Below, one piece after another: positions 16,013-25,581 of a DNA stretch of 64,000 nucleotides. Source of the DNA: Mycobacterium sp. Aquia_216. Lineage in GTDB: Bacteria > Actinomycetota > Actinomycetes > Mycobacteriales > Mycobacteriaceae. The notes under the pieces are model-generated. The model saw nothing but the letters and a program-made list of their open reading frames with translations, was not told where the DNA came from and ran no database searches. Made by a program: the position numbers and the translations under genes. How positions within the stretch are numbered: position 1 is the stretch's first letter; each line of letters opens with the position of its first letter. Location: NCBI RefSeq assembly GCF_026723865.1, contig NZ_CP113529.1:1674001-1738000 (forward strand). Reading direction: 5' to 3'.

Positions 16013-17598
16013 CGGGCCGCGCGCCTGGTCCGGCGATCGCGCAGCCTGTGCCACGCCGCTCGGCACTGCGCGACGACGTCCGGCGACCAGCCGAGCCCGT
16101 CGATCAGGACGTGCCGGTCGACCGCGTCGAGTGCCTTCTCGATTTCGTTGGCCTTCAGCAGCAGATCGATGTCTTCGGCGAGTTCGGCGCCGGCGTGCGC
16201 TGGTGCGGGAATGGGTAGCTGCTCGGCTTCCCGCGGCTCCAGTTCCAAGATCCCTCCACCATAACTACGGCCCATGATCTCGGCGAAGGCGAACGTCGCG
16301 CTGTTGTGGAACACCGCGGCAACCGCCGCCGGGTCAGCCCGGCTATCGGGAGGGCCCAGTAGCCGCACCCGATGCACGGTGTCGGTGCTGGTCGCCGCGG
16401 CGGCGTTGACGGTCAACCGCGGGGTCAGGTGGATCTGGCGCAGCAGAAACAGGTCGGGCACCCACAGCGACGGAGTGCGCCACCACGGCGTGCGGATCGA
16501 GCACTTGTAGCCGCGGTGCACACCGGCGGCCTCGCCGGCGTCGATGTGAGCGGTCAGGGCGGGATCAGCGGGCTCGGCCGGGGCGTCGAGCAGCCAGGTC
16601 CGGTGCCCGGCCGCGACATCGCTTGCCCGGCAATCGGTGTCGTAGACCAGGCCGGACAGCTGGCTGCTGCGCGAGACGAGCGGCACGCAATGTGGCCGCA
16701 GTCCCAGCTCGTCGGCTTGTGCCGCGGTGAAGGTGAAGAAGCTGTTGCGGCCCGTCACGATGCCGACGTCGACGTCGGCGATGGCCCCGAGCCGGGTCAT
16801 GGCGCCGGACTGCTTGAGTGTGCGCAGTAGCCGGATCGCGGCGGGCTCCAGAAAGTACTTTGTCCACTTCTCGTTTTCGTGCAGCAGCGCGGGCGCGGAA
16901 TCGACGTTGAGATCCGCGCTGTCGAGCGCGTCGGCATCGGTGAGATTGACCGTGCGAATCCGCGCGGGGCCCGTACCGGCGACCCCGCAGAACAACACGA
17001 CTTCCTGCAGGATGCCGCCGAACACCAGCCGCGCAAATGTGACCAGAGTGATTTCGCGATACCGGGTCAGCAGAAAGTCACGCAATGGTGCGGCATAACC
17101 GACTTGCAGCAATTCGGCGGGCAATACCAAACCCACCCGTCCGCCGTCGCGCACCAATGCGGTGCTCGCGATGACGAACGGGACCCAGGCGTTGGTCAGC
17201 CTGCTGGGGCGCAGCCCCGCGCTGCGCATCAGCTCCAGCGCCGGCTCTCGTTGCCCGGGTGCCCAGTTGCCGAACCGGATGTAGGGCGGGTTGCCCGCGA
17301 CCCCGTCCCAGCCGGCCGCTTCGTTGTCGGCGAGCCAGGTGAACAGATTCGCGGTGTCGACCGGAGCGAACGCTCGCGACTTCGCGGCCTCTTCATCGAC
17401 GAGTTCCACGCCTCGCACTTGCCCACTGAGCGCGGCCAGCTCGCGCAGGATGCGGCCGTCGCCGCACGAGGGCTCGACAATTCGGGGACCGGCCTGGCGG
17501 ACCCAGCGAGCCAGGAATCGGGCCACCGGGGCCGGCGTGTAGTAGCCGCCGCGAACCTTGTCGGCCGATGCGGCCGCCTTGCTCGCGAATGTCTTCAC
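16009..17598 (-). CDS. mamA: Adenine-N6 DNA methyltransferase MamA
   Basis: This 529-residue enzyme is orthologous to Rv3263, an orphan methylase that in M. tuberculosis modifies CTGGAG and can alter promoter activity. The SAM-binding region is GYYTPAPVARFLARWV with IVEPSCGDGRILREL, and the catalytic motif is GNPPYIRFGNW. The C-terminal half holds a target-recognition region of TaqI/Eco57I type. No restriction partner lies nearby, consistent with an orphan regulatory methylase. It starts 10 bases after fbiB. Confidence 0.9.
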   Translation of the reverse strand: MKTFASKAAASADKVRGGYYTPAPVARFLARWVRQAGPRIVEPSCGDGRILRELAALSGQVRGVELVDEEAAKSRAFAPVDTANLFTWLADNEAAGWDGVAGNPPYIRFGNWAPGQREPALELMRSAGLRPSRLTNAWVPFVIASTALVRDGGRVGLVLPAELLQVGYAAPLRDFLLTRYREITLVTFARLVFGGILQEVVLFCGVAGTGPARIRTVNLTDADALDSADLNVDSAPALLHENEKWTKYFLEPAAIRLLRTLKQSGAMTRLGAIADVDVGIVTGRNSFFTFTAAQADELGLRPHCVPLVSRSSQLSGLVYDTDCRASDVAAGHRTWLLDAPAEPADPALTAHIDAGEAAGVHRGYKCSIRTPWWRTPSLWVPDLFLLRQIHLTPRLTVNAAAATSTDTVHRVRLLGPPDSRADPAAVAAVFHNSATFAFAEIMGRSYGGGILELEPREAEQLPIPAPAHAGAELAEDIDLLLKANEIEKALDAVDRHVLIDGLGWSPDVVAQCRAAWHRLRDRRTRRAAR

Positions 17599-17608
17599 CG
17601 GGCCAGTA

Positions 17609-18970
17609 TTACTTGCGGATCAGCAGATCTCCGGGATTCACCGGGTCGCGCAACCCTTCGGCCCCTGCTCCTTCGGAGGCATAGCCGATCGCGATGGCGC
17701 CCAACGGCTCCCAATCGGGCGGCAGCTCGAGCTCGGCGCGGACCAAATCGGCGGCAAAGATCGTCGAGCCGATCCAGCAGCTGCCGACTCCCCGCACGGC
17801 CAGCGCGACCAACAGTGCCTGCACGGCCGCTCCGACGGCGACGGTGAACATGGTGTGCTCGGCGTCGGTGCGCCCCGCGTCGGGATAGGTGTGGGCGCCG
17901 TCGGGGACCAGCATCGGGATGACGACCTCGGGTGCGTCGTAGAGGATCTGGCCGCGTGCCACCCGCCGATCGATCGCGTCGGCGGGCTTGCCGTCACCGG
18001 CGAGGTCGGAACGCCACTGCTCCTTCATGCGATCCAGCAGCCGCGTTCGGGTGGCCGCGGTCCGCAGCCAGACGAAGCGCACCGGACGGGTGTGGTGCGG
18101 CGCCGGCGCGGTCAAGGCCTCGGCCACAGCCGCTTCGATCAGTTCCGGTGCCACCGGCTCGGCGCCGAATTGGCGTACCGACTTTCGCAACAGCTGGGCC
18201 TGCTGCCGTCCCATATCGATGGCTTCGGCGGTGCCCAGCCAGAACAGATCTTCGGGCCCGGGCCGCAGCAGGTGCCGGGCGCTCGTGCCGTCGTCGACGA
18301 CGGTGAGCCCGCGCACGACGGCCACCGGCATCGCGGTCAGCTTGCCCTTGACCAGATCCGCCGCCGCCGCGATCTCGTCGGCCACTGCGATCTCGGTGAC
18401 CACCAACTCGTTGCCGTGCTCGTCGACCGCGCCCGAATAGCCGTGCAGCACAGCCAGACCCGCCACCCCGATCGCGGCGTCGATCTGGCCGTTGCGCCAG
18501 GCCCGGCCCATGGTGTCGGTGATCACCACCGCGACGTCGACGCCGAGCTTCTCGCGCAGTGCGGCGCGCAGTGCCGCGGCACTGCCGTCGGGATCGACCG
18601 GTAGCAGCGCGAGTTCGCTTCGGCCGACGTTGGATCCGTCGACCCCGGCGGCGGCCTGGACCAGCCCCAGCCGGTTCTCGGTGATCAGCGTGCGGCCCTT
18701 GCGGGCCAGCACCCGGACCGCTTCGTCCTCGACCAGCTTGCGGCGGAGCTCGTCGCGCTCCGCGGGGTCCTCGGGTGCGGCCACCAGCCGGCCCTCGCAT
18801 TTGGACACCACCTTGCTGGTGACCACCACGACGTCGCCGTCACGCAGCCACGGTGCGGCCGACGCGACCGCGGCACCGAGATCGTCGCCGGGGCGGAATT
18901 CGGGAAGCCCGGCCACGGGCAGGATCTCGATCGCCGCGGCGGTGCCATGCTCCTTCGGAGAACGGGTCAT
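17609..18970 (-). CDS. fbiB: Coenzyme F420:L-glutamate ligase / dehydro-F420 reductase
   Basis: This 453-residue two-domain enzyme of F420 synthesis has an N-terminal CofE-type ligase (residues about 10-245; [27 protein letters not shown]) that adds the gamma-linked glutamate tail. Its C-terminal nitroreductase-like FMN domain (after VRQFGAEPV) in mycobacteria reduces dehydro-F420. The ATG at 18970 overlaps the fbiA stop in ATGA. F420 then serves dehydrogenases and nitro-prodrug reductases such as Ddn. Confidence 0.94.
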   Translation of the reverse strand: MTRSPKEHGTAAAIEILPVAGLPEFRPGDDLGAAVASAAPWLRDGDVVVVTSKVVSKCEGRLVAAPEDPAERDELRRKLVEDEAVRVLARKGRTLITENRLGLVQAAAGVDGSNVGRSELALLPVDPDGSAAALRAALREKLGVDVAVVITDTMGRAWRNGQIDAAIGVAGLAVLHGYSGAVDEHGNELVVTEIAVADEIAAAADLVKGKLTAMPVAVVRGLTVVDDGTSARHLLRPGPEDLFWLGTAEAIDMGRQQAQLLRKSVRQFGAEPVAPELIEAAVAEALTAPAPHHTRPVRFVWLRTAATRTRLLDRMKEQWRSDLAGDGKPADAIDRRVARGQILYDAPEVVIPMLVPDGAHTYPDAGRTDAEHTMFTVAVGAAVQALLVALAVRGVGSCWIGSTIFAADLVRAELELPPDWEPLGAIAIGYASEGAGAEGLRDPVNPGDLLIRK

Positions 18971-19956
18971 GTCGCCACGCCCGCGATGTCCAGTCCGGCC
19001 CGGACCATCTCGGCCGTCGCCTTCGGGTCGCTCATCAGCAGCGGCGCCGAGCGGATCGCAACGCCGTCGATGTCGGCGTGGTCGCCCTCGTGTACCAGCC
19101 AGCAATCCAATATCCCGGTGGTCGCGCGCGCCCCGTAATGCCGCCCGACCGCCTCCGCCGTGGACTCGACCCCGATCACCTCGAGGCAGGCATCTGCCAT
19201 GCCGCGCAACGGCTTTCCGCCGATGATCGGCGAGTAGCCGACGATCGGTGCGGCGGCGGCGCGCAGCGCGCCGCGAATGCCGGGGACGGCCAGTATCGCG
19301 CCGACGCTGACCACCGGATTCGACGGTGCCAGCAGGATGATGTCGGCGTCGCCGATGGCTTGGGTCGCTTCGGTTGTGGCGCTGGCCGTTTCAGCGCCGA
19401 CGAACGCAAAGCTATGGGTGGGCACCTGGGCCCGATAGCGCACCCACCACTCCTGGAAGTGGATCGCGCGCTGGCTGTCATCGGCCGGATCGGTGATCAC
19501 CACATGTGTTTCGCAACGGTCGTCACTGGCCGGCACCAACCGCGCGCCCGGTTGCCATCGGTCGCACAAGGCCGCGGTGATCTGTGACAGCGGGTAGCCG
19601 GCGTGCAGCATCTGGGTGCGCACCAAGTGGGTCCCCAGATCGCGGTCGCCGAGTTGGAACCAATCCGGTTGCATGCCGTAGCGCGCCAATTCCTCTTTGG
19701 CGTGCCAGGTTTCGTCGCGGTGACCCCAGCCGCGCTCCGGGTCGACGCCTCCACCTAAGGTATACATGCAGGTGTCCAAATCTGGACAAACCCGAACCCC
19801 ATGGATCCAGGCATCGTCGCCAATGTTGACGACGGCAGTCAGCTCGTGGCCCGCGGTTTGTCCCTCGGTGCTGAACTGACCCAGACCGAGTAACTGCTGG
19901 ACGCCCAGCAGGAACCGGGCACCGCCGACGCCGCCGACCAGTACGGTGACCTTCAC
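18967..19956 (-). CDS. fbiA: 2-phospho-L-lactate/enolpyruvyl transferase (F420 biosynthesis)
   Basis: This 329-residue enzyme joins the phospho-lactate-type moiety to the deazaflavin FO; in mycobacteria the donor is the enolpyruvyl form, giving dehydro-F420-0. The hallmark N-terminus is [17 protein letters not shown], followed by [10 protein letters not shown] and [12 protein letters not shown]. The GTG at 19956 gives a length close to the M. tuberculosis protein; longer upstream frames lack a ribosome site. It is the first gene of fbiA-fbiB-mamA-nudix and diverges from whiB2. Confidence 0.94.
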   Translation of the reverse strand: MKVTVLVGGVGGARFLLGVQQLLGLGQFSTEGQTAGHELTAVVNIGDDAWIHGVRVCPDLDTCMYTLGGGVDPERGWGHRDETWHAKEELARYGMQPDWFQLGDRDLGTHLVRTQMLHAGYPLSQITAALCDRWQPGARLVPASDDRCETHVVITDPADDSQRAIHFQEWWVRYRAQVPTHSFAFVGAETASATTEATQAIGDADIILLAPSNPVVSVGAILAVPGIRGALRAAAAPIVGYSPIIGGKPLRGMADACLEVIGVESTAEAVGRHYGARATTGILDCWLVHEGDHADIDGVAIRSAPLLMSDPKATAEMVRAGLDIAGVAT

Positions 19957-20278
19957 ACCGGACGACAGTACCGGCCTGCGAGATGTCGAATTCGGTGACC
20001 GCAACGAACAGTTGGGAGGGGTTGTGATCGACACGCCGGAAGGGCGGAATAACAGAAACGCCGGAATTTGGTCACGAGATGGTATGGAAATGCCGCGAAA
20101 AGCTTGACCCGGCTGGTCAACCCGTGTCTAATCACATCAGTGTCATTTCCCGGTTGGCCGGCCGGTTCCGGTGTCGCAGACCGTGATTCGATCACTTGTT
20201 CGAATTGATTTGTCTGTACATCAGAACAGCGGAAATCTCCACTCACTCAAACAACGAAGCTGAGGAGGCGTACGACTC
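19957..20278. other. Divergent promoter region between fbiA and whiB2
   Basis: These 322 non-coding bases hold the promoters of two divergent genes. The whiB2 promoter is visible (separate entry) and would give a leader of roughly 140 bases. A strong ribosome site (GAGGAGG, about 20262-20268) precedes whiB2. I could not pick out a confident fbiA promoter. Confidence 0.6.
20104..20132 (+). promoter_or_regulatory. Candidate whiB2 promoter with a palindrome on its -35 box
   Basis: A SigA-type pair TTGACC (20104-20109) and TCTAAT (20127-20132) is separated by exactly 17 bases. The -35 box is also the left arm of an inverted repeat TTGACC-N5-GGTCAA (20104-20120), so a bound protein would block RNA polymerase. 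The regulator is unknown. Confidence 0.6.
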
Positions 20279-20650
20279 ATGTCTTACGAGCACATATGGG
20301 GCGTCATGCCAAGCACTGAGCGCGCCACGATCAGCTCCGCGCCGGCACCGATTGCCCGGCCCCACTTGACCGTGGTCCCTGATGCGCCAGTCGCATTCGA
20401 GCCCGAGCCGTTACCGGAACCCGAGCTCACTCCGGACCAATGGCAGGACCGCGCCCTGTGCGCGCAGACCGACCCCGAGGCCTTCTTCCCGGAGAAGGGC
20501 GGGTCCACCCGCGAGGCCAAGAAGATCTGCCTGGGTTGCGAGGTACGTCATGAATGCCTCGAGTACGCCCTGGCGCATGACGAGCGTTTCGGTATCTGGG
20601 GTGGCCTGTCCGAGCGTGAGCGCCGCCGCCTCAAACGCGGCATCATCTGA
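20279..20650 (+). CDS. whiB2: WhiB2 iron-sulfur transcriptional regulator of septation
   Basis: This 123-residue Wbl protein carries four Cys ligands for a [4Fe-4S] cluster: C61, C84, C87 and C93 (ALCAQTD, ICLGCEVRHEC). The GIWGGLSERERRRLKR turn and basic tail contact sigma factor and DNA. WhiB2 (WhmD) is essential for septum formation in mycobacteria. The N-terminal 55 residues are Pro/Ala/Glu-rich and probably disordered. The M. tuberculosis protein is annotated shorter, so the second Met (residue 10) is an alternative start, though the ribosome site favours 20279. Confidence 0.93.
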   Translation: MSYEHIWGVMPSTERATISSAPAPIARPHLTVVPDAPVAFEPEPLPEPELTPDQWQDRALCAQTDPEAFFPEKGGSTREAKKICLGCEVRHECLEYALAHDERFGIWGGLSERERRRLKRGII

Positions 20651-20669
20651 CTCGACAACCCTGCTGAGG

Positions 20670-21092
20670 TTATTCGTCGTCGATCGTCGGGTCGATGACC
20701 GTGGGTTCGACGTCGAGATAGATGGCCACCTGCGCCACCAGAATCTCGTGCAGTAACTCGCCAAGTTCGACGGTGTCTTTGGCGCGTCGTTCTATGGGCT
20801 TGCGGAACAAGACAATTCGTGCTCGCGTCGCGTTGCCGCGGACATCCACCCCGGCTGGGATCAAGCGGGCCAGCGCGATCGGTCCGTCGGCGACGACCTC
20901 GGGCGGCCACTGCACGCTGTTGGGATCCTTGGCGGCGATGCGAGGGATTTCATCGACCGCCACGTCGAGGTCCGACACCCGTGATTGCCAGCGCCGCTCG
21001 ATCGGCTCATAGGCCTCCAGCACCGCCATGTCGAACCGCTCGGCCCGGCTGCGCCATCCCGGCACCGTCGGCGGCAGCAAAGGACCCCGCAT
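20670..21092 (-). CDS. Conserved protein of the Rv3259 family (zincin-like)
   Basis: This 140-residue protein starts at the ATG at 21092 (MRGPLLPPTVPGWRSRAERF); a longer start near 21200 would add a basic tail. The family is classed with small metallopeptidase-like proteins, but here the expected HExxH region reads LLHEILVAQVAIYLD, keeping HE and losing the second His. Peptidase activity is therefore doubtful. It lies tail-to-tail with whiB2 (19-base gap) and diverges from the next gene, as in M. tuberculosis. Function unknown. Confidence 0.85.
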   Translation of the reverse strand: MRGPLLPPTVPGWRSRAERFDMAVLEAYEPIERRWQSRVSDLDVAVDEIPRIAAKDPNSVQWPPEVVADGPIALARLIPAGVDVRGNATRARIVLFRKPIERRAKDTVELGELLHEILVAQVAIYLDVEPTVIDPTIDDE

Positions 21093-21265
21093 ATCGCGGC
21101 CGCGACGAGTTGCCCGGTGCGGCGCCGCTCGGCCCGACGGCCGTCCGTTCCGCGGGAAACTGCGCGAATCACCCACGCGCCGATGGTAACGGTTGAACAT
21201 CGTGGGCCGAACGGTTGCGCGTGTCCGGCGCTTCGGCGGCGTTTCCGCACGATAGCCTTTCCGAC

Positions 21266-21748
21266 GTGAACGTTCCCCGTCGCTGCTGCCGGCCCGGGTG
21301 CCCGCATTACGCCGTGGCGACCTTGACGTTCGTCTACTCGGACTCGACGGCAGTTGTAGGCCCACTCGCGACCGCGCGCGAACCGCATTCGTGGGATTTG
21401 TGCGTCGGCCACGCCGGCCGGATCACCGCGCCCCGCGGTTGGGATCTGGTGCGCCACGCCGGGCCCCTCAATACTGAGCCGGCCAATCCCGATGAAGACG
21501 ACCTGGTCGCACTCGCCGACGCCGTGCGCGAAGGCGGTGCGGGGGAGGCGGCCGTGCCGTTCGCGGGCGGCACCGGCATGCCGTTGAACGGCTTTCCCAC
21601 GCAAGCGGGAGGTACCCCCACGGCTCCGCATCTGCACCACACCGGAGCCCAGGCCACCGCACCCAGCAGCCATCTGCTCGCGCCGCCCGACAAGCGATCC
21701 GGACGTCGCCGCGGGCATCTGCGGGTGTTACCCGATCCGTCGGACTAG
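21266..21748 (+). CDS. DUF3499 family protein (Rv3258c orthologue)
   Basis: This 160-residue conserved actinobacterial protein of unknown function starts at the GTG at 21266. The N-terminus RRCCRPGCPHYAVATLTFVY with a later HSWDLCVGHAGRI supplies three clustered Cys, one further Cys and several His that look like a zinc site. The C-terminal half is low-complexity, rich in Pro, Ala and His, and ends in a basic stretch. Position upstream of pmmA is conserved; co-transcription is possible but there is a gap of about 100 bases. Confidence 0.87.
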   Translation: MNVPRRCCRPGCPHYAVATLTFVYSDSTAVVGPLATAREPHSWDLCVGHAGRITAPRGWDLVRHAGPLNTEPANPDEDDLVALADAVREGGAGEAAVPFAGGTGMPLNGFPTQAGGTPTAPHLHHTGAQATAPSSHLLAPPDKRSGRRRGHLRVLPDPSD

Positions 21749-21851
21749 CTCCGCCGGGGTTTTCTGCCAAACCGTTTGGAACCGTAACTTCTGCGGGCCG
21801 ATAGGCTGACGCCAAGAGGCAAATCAATCCATGGCGTCAAGGAGGCCCCGC

Positions 21852-23237
21852 ATGTCTCGGCCTGCCGCGACTGTCCACCGTGTCATCAAGGCTTATGACA
21901 TCCGTGGGCTGGTCGGCGAAGAGATCGATGAGTTGCTGGTCGCCGACATCGGGGCCGCCTTCGCCGCGTTGATGCGCGGTGAAGGCGCGCAACGCGTGGC
22001 AATCGGCCAGGACATGCGCGACAGCTCGCCGTCGCTCGCCGCTGCTTTCGCGGCCGGGGTGACCGACCAGGGCCTCGACGTGGTGCGCATCGGGTTGGCG
22101 TCCACCGATCAGCTGTATTTCGCCTCGGGTTTGCTCGATTGCCCCGGTGCGATGTTCACCGCCAGTCACAACCCCGCCGCCTACAACGGCATCAAGCTCT
22201 GCCGGGCCGCCGCCCTACCCGTCGGCGCGGACACCGGGCTCAAAGAGATCAGCGACCGGCTGATCGCCGGCATCCCGGCCCATGCCGGGCGGTCGGGGAC
22301 CATCGCCGATCGCGATGTGCTCTCCGACTATGGCGACTTCCTGCGCTCGCTGGTCCGGACAGCCGGTCTGCGACCGCTGCGGGTGGCGGTGGACGCCGGC
22401 AACGGGATGGCGGGTCACACGGCTCCGGCGGTGCTCGGCGCGATCGACTCGATCACGTTGCTACCGCTGTACTTCGAGCTCGACGGCTCGTTTCCCAATC
22501 ACGAGGCCAATCCGCTCGATCCGGCCAACCTGCTGGACTTGCAGTTCTATGTGCGCGAAACCGGCGCCGACATCGGACTGGCCTTCGACGGCGACGCCGA
22601 CCGCTGCTTCGTGGTCGACGAGCGCGGCGTGGCCGTCTCCCCGTCGACGGTGACGAGCCTGGTGGCCGCCCGCGAGCTGGGCCGGGAGATCGGCGCCACC
22701 GTCATCCACAATCTGATCACGTCCCGTGCGGTGCCTGAACTCGTCTCCGAGCGCGGCGGTACACCGCTGCGCTCGCGCGTCGGACACTCCTATATCAAGG
22801 CGCTGATGGCCGAAACCGGCGCGATTTTCGGTGGCGAGCATTCGGCGCACTATTACTTCCGCGACTTCTGGGGCGCCGACTCGGGCATGCTGGCGGCGCT
22901 GCATGTCCTGGCCGCCCTCGGTGAGCAGGACCGGCCGCTGTCCGAGCTGACCGCGGACTACCACCGCTACGAATCCTCCGGCGAGATCAATTTCACGGTG
23001 TCGGACGCCGCACAGTGTGTGGACGCCGTGCTGAAGTCGTTCGGCAGCCGGATCCACTCCATCGATCACCTGGACGGGGTGACAGTCGACTTGGGCGACG
23101 GCAGCTGGTTCAACTTGCGCAGCTCCAACACCGAGCCGCTGCTGCGGCTCAACGCGGAGGGCCGTACCGCAGAGGATGTCGAGGCGATGATCGCGGAGAT
23201 CACGAGCCAGGTGCAGCGCAGCGAGAGCGTGCCGTGA
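21852..23237 (+). CDS. pmmA: Phosphomannomutase
   Basis: This 461-residue alpha-D-phosphohexomutase interconverts mannose-6- and mannose-1-phosphate for GDP-mannose synthesis. The active-site serine loop is MFTASHNPAAYNGIK, the magnesium loop FDGDADRC, the sugar-binding loop GGEHSAHYYFRD and the phosphate-binding loop SSNTEPLLRLNAE. The ATG at 21852 follows AAGGAGG by six bases; an in-frame ATG at 21831 lies upstream of that site and is unlikely. The stop overlaps the next gene. This is Rv3257c, also called manB in some annotations. Confidence 0.94.
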   Translation: MSRPAATVHRVIKAYDIRGLVGEEIDELLVADIGAAFAALMRGEGAQRVAIGQDMRDSSPSLAAAFAAGVTDQGLDVVRIGLASTDQLYFASGLLDCPGAMFTASHNPAAYNGIKLCRAAALPVGADTGLKEISDRLIAGIPAHAGRSGTIADRDVLSDYGDFLRSLVRTAGLRPLRVAVDAGNGMAGHTAPAVLGAIDSITLLPLYFELDGSFPNHEANPLDPANLLDLQFYVRETGADIGLAFDGDADRCFVVDERGVAVSPSTVTSLVAARELGREIGATVIHNLITSRAVPELVSERGGTPLRSRVGHSYIKALMAETGAIFGGEHSAHYYFRDFWGADSGMLAALHVLAALGEQDRPLSELTADYHRYESSGEINFTVSDAAQCVDAVLKSFGSRIHSIDHLDGVTVDLGDGSWFNLRSSNTEPLLRLNAEGRTAEDVEAMIAEITSQVQRSESVP

Positions 23238-24346
23238 ACGCCATCGGGGCGATCGACCTCGAAGACACCGACGGCCTGCTCGGCGCCGACGGACAGGGCC
23301 TGTTGCGGTCCGCCTCGTCGGCCGGCGCGCAGGTGCGCGCCATCGCCTCGGCCGTTGACGAAGGAGAGCTGAACTCACTGCGTACCGGCGACCGCCCGCG
23401 CAGCGTGATCTGGGTGGCCGGACGCGGGACCGCCGAGACGGCCGGTGCGATGTTGGCCGCGACGCAGGGCGGCGCGGCGCCGGCGCCGATCGCGATCCTC
23501 AACGAGGCCCCGCCGTGGGTGGGTCCGCTCGACGTGCTGATCGTCGCGGGCGACGACCCCGGCGATCCGGCCCTCGTGGGTGCCGCCGCGACCGGGGTGC
23601 GCCGCGGCGCCCGGGTTGTCGTCGTCGCCCCGTACGAGGGTCCGCTGCGCGACTCCACCGCCGGCCGGGTCGCGGTGCTGGCTCCGCGGCTGCGGGTTCC
23701 CGACGAGTTCGGGCTGTGCCGGTATCTAGCCGCCGGCCTGGCGACGCTGCAAACGGTGGACCCCCGGCTGGACATCGACGTGGCGACGCTCGCTGATGAG
23801 CTGGATGCCGAAGCGCTACGCAACAGCGCTGGCCGTGAGCTATTCACCAACCCGGCCAAGACGATTGCCGCGCGACTGTCCGATCACCGGGTCGCGCTGG
23901 CCGGCGACTGTCCCGCGACACTGGCGCTGGCCCGGCACGGCAGTTCGACTCTGCTGCGGATCGCGCGCCAGGTGGTCGCCGCGAGCAGCCTGGCGGATGC
24001 GGTGGTGGCGCTGCGCGAGCCCGCCGAGTTCGGATCCGGCCCGTCGTCGGTGGATGCGCTGTTCCACGACGACGAGATCGACGGACCGTTGCCCCAGCGG
24101 TTGCGGGTGCTGGCGCTGACGTTGTCCGGCGACCGCACGGTCGCGGCCGCGCGGATTGCCGGGCTCGACGACGCCTATCTGGTCGCGGCCCAGGATGTAC
24201 CCGAGGTCGGCGACGGGTCGGACGGCCTGGCCGGACCCGCCGCTCCGCGCGAGCCGGCCGGTGCCGGGCGCGCCGAGCAGCAACTGGCAGTATTGGCGGT
24301 TCGGTTGGAGATGGCCGCCGTTTACTTGCGACTGGTGCGGGGATAG
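23234..24346 (+). CDS. TobH-like / SIS-type conserved protein (Rv3256c orthologue)
   Basis: This 370-residue Ala-rich protein is translationally coupled to pmmA (GTGA overlap at 23234-23237) and lies 8 bases before manA. Its fold resembles phosphosugar isomerase (SIS) domains: PRSVIWVAGRGTAETAGAML and LDVLIVAGDDPGDPALVGAA in the first half. Catalytic residues are not evident. Its fixed place between two mannose-phosphate enzymes suggests a role in mannose-phosphate metabolism or regulation, which is inference. Confidence 0.85.
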   Translation: MNAIGAIDLEDTDGLLGADGQGLLRSASSAGAQVRAIASAVDEGELNSLRTGDRPRSVIWVAGRGTAETAGAMLAATQGGAAPAPIAILNEAPPWVGPLDVLIVAGDDPGDPALVGAAATGVRRGARVVVVAPYEGPLRDSTAGRVAVLAPRLRVPDEFGLCRYLAAGLATLQTVDPRLDIDVATLADELDAEALRNSAGRELFTNPAKTIAARLSDHRVALAGDCPATLALARHGSSTLLRIARQVVAASSLADAVVALREPAEFGSGPSSVDALFHDDEIDGPLPQRLRVLALTLSGDRTVAAARIAGLDDAYLVAAQDVPEVGDGSDGLAGPAAPREPAGAGRAEQQLAVLAVRLEMAAVYLRLVRG

Positions 24347-24354
24347 ATAGACAA

Positions 24355-25581
24355 GTGGAAGTGCTTCGCGGTGCCGTACGGACGTACGCGTGGGGGTCGC
24401 GTACCGCCATCGCCGAATTCACCGGCCGGCCGGTGCCCGCGGCTCATCCCGAAGCCGAGCTCTGGTTCGGCGCGCATCCGGGGGATCCGGCCTTCCTGGA
24501 AACCGAGCGGGGCGAACTCTCCTTGCTGGAGGCGGTGACCGCCGATCCGGAGGGACAGCTCGGCTCCGCGTCGCGCGAACGGTTCGGTGACGTGCTGCCG
24601 TTCTTGGTCAAGGTGCTCGCCGCCGACGAACCGCTCTCGCTGCAGGCCCATCCGAGTGCCGAACAGGCCATCGAGGGCTATCTGCGCGAGGAGAAATTGG
24701 GTATCCCGGTGACCTCGCCGGTCCGCAACTACCGCGATACCTCGCACAAGCCCGAATTGTTGGTGGCGCTGCACTCGTTCGAGGCACTCGCGGGATTTCG
24801 TCAGGCTGCTCGCACTATCGAGCTGCTGCGGGCATTGGCCGTCACCGACCTCGACCCCTACATCGAATTGCTGAACGACCAGTCCGACGCCGACGGGCTG
24901 CGTGCGTTGTTCACCACCTGGATCACCGCACCGCAGCCCGATATCGACGTGCTGGTGTCCGCGGTGATCGACGGCGCGATCCAGTACGTCAGTTCCGGCG
25001 CAACGGAGTTCGCGGCGGAAGCCAAGACAGTGCTGGAACTCGGTGAACGCTACCCCGGTGACGCCGGAGTGCTGGCGTCGTTGCTGCTGAACCGAATCAG
25101 CCTGGCCGCGGGCGAGGCGCTGTTCTTGCCGGCCGGCAACCTGCATACCTATCTGCGTGGTTTCGCGATCGAGGTTATGGCCAACTCCGACAACGTGTTA
25201 CGTGGCGGCCTGACCCCCAAGCACGTCGATGTGCCCGAGTTGCTGCGGGTGTTGGACTTTACGCCCACCGCCGAGGCGCAGCTGCGGCCGCAGGTCCGCC
25301 GCGAGGGGCTCGGGCTCACCTATGACACCCCGGCCGACGAATTCGCGGTCGCACTGTTGCTCCTCGAAGGCGAGCATCTCGGCCACGAGGTCGACGCATC
25401 CCCCAGCCATGACGGCCCACAGATCCTGTTGTGCGCCGAGGGTTCGGCGGTGGTGCACGGGAAATCCGGGTCACTTGAGTTGGGACGCGGGATGGCCGCC
25501 TGGGTGGCGGCCGACGACGGCCCGGTGGGGTTGGTCGCGCACGCGCCCGCGAAGTTGTTCAGGGCGACTGTGGGTTTGTGA
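24355..25581 (+). CDS. manA: Mannose-6-phosphate isomerase, type I
   Basis: This 408-residue zinc enzyme converts fructose-6-phosphate to mannose-6-phosphate, the entry step for mannose-containing glycans. The zinc-site segment LSLQAHPSAEQA, the conserved HKPELLVAL and the NVLRGGLTPKHVD block are all present. The start is GTG at 24355, directly after the previous gene. With pmmA and manB it completes the route to GDP-mannose within this window. Its 3' end overlaps the convergent flavoprotein gene by 23 bases. Confidence 0.94.
   Translation: MEVLRGAVRTYAWGSRTAIAEFTGRPVPAAHPEAELWFGAHPGDPAFLETERGELSLLEAVTADPEGQLGSASRERFGDVLPFLVKVLAADEPLSLQAHPSAEQAIEGYLREEKLGIPVTSPVRNYRDTSHKPELLVALHSFEALAGFRQAARTIELLRALAVTDLDPYIELLNDQSDADGLRALFTTWITAPQPDIDVLVSAVIDGAIQYVSSGATEFAAEAKTVLELGERYPGDAGVLASLLLNRISLAAGEALFLPAGNLHTYLRGFAIEVMANSDNVLRGGLTPKHVDVPELLRVLDFTPTAEAQLRPQVRREGLGLTYDTPADEFAVALLLLEGEHLGHEVDASPSHDGPQILLCAEGSAVVHGKSGSLELGRGMAAWVAADDGPVGLVAHAPAKLFRATVGL

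Noticed and set aside
20700..20760. Active metallopeptidase site in the Rv3259-type protein
   Set aside because: The segment reads HEILV and lacks the second His of HExxH, so catalytic activity is not claimed.
21597..21621. Possible small repeat with a CCCGCTTGC core, also near 49432
   Set aside because: Only about nine bases are shared between the two places, and one lies inside a coding region. That is too little to call a repeat family.
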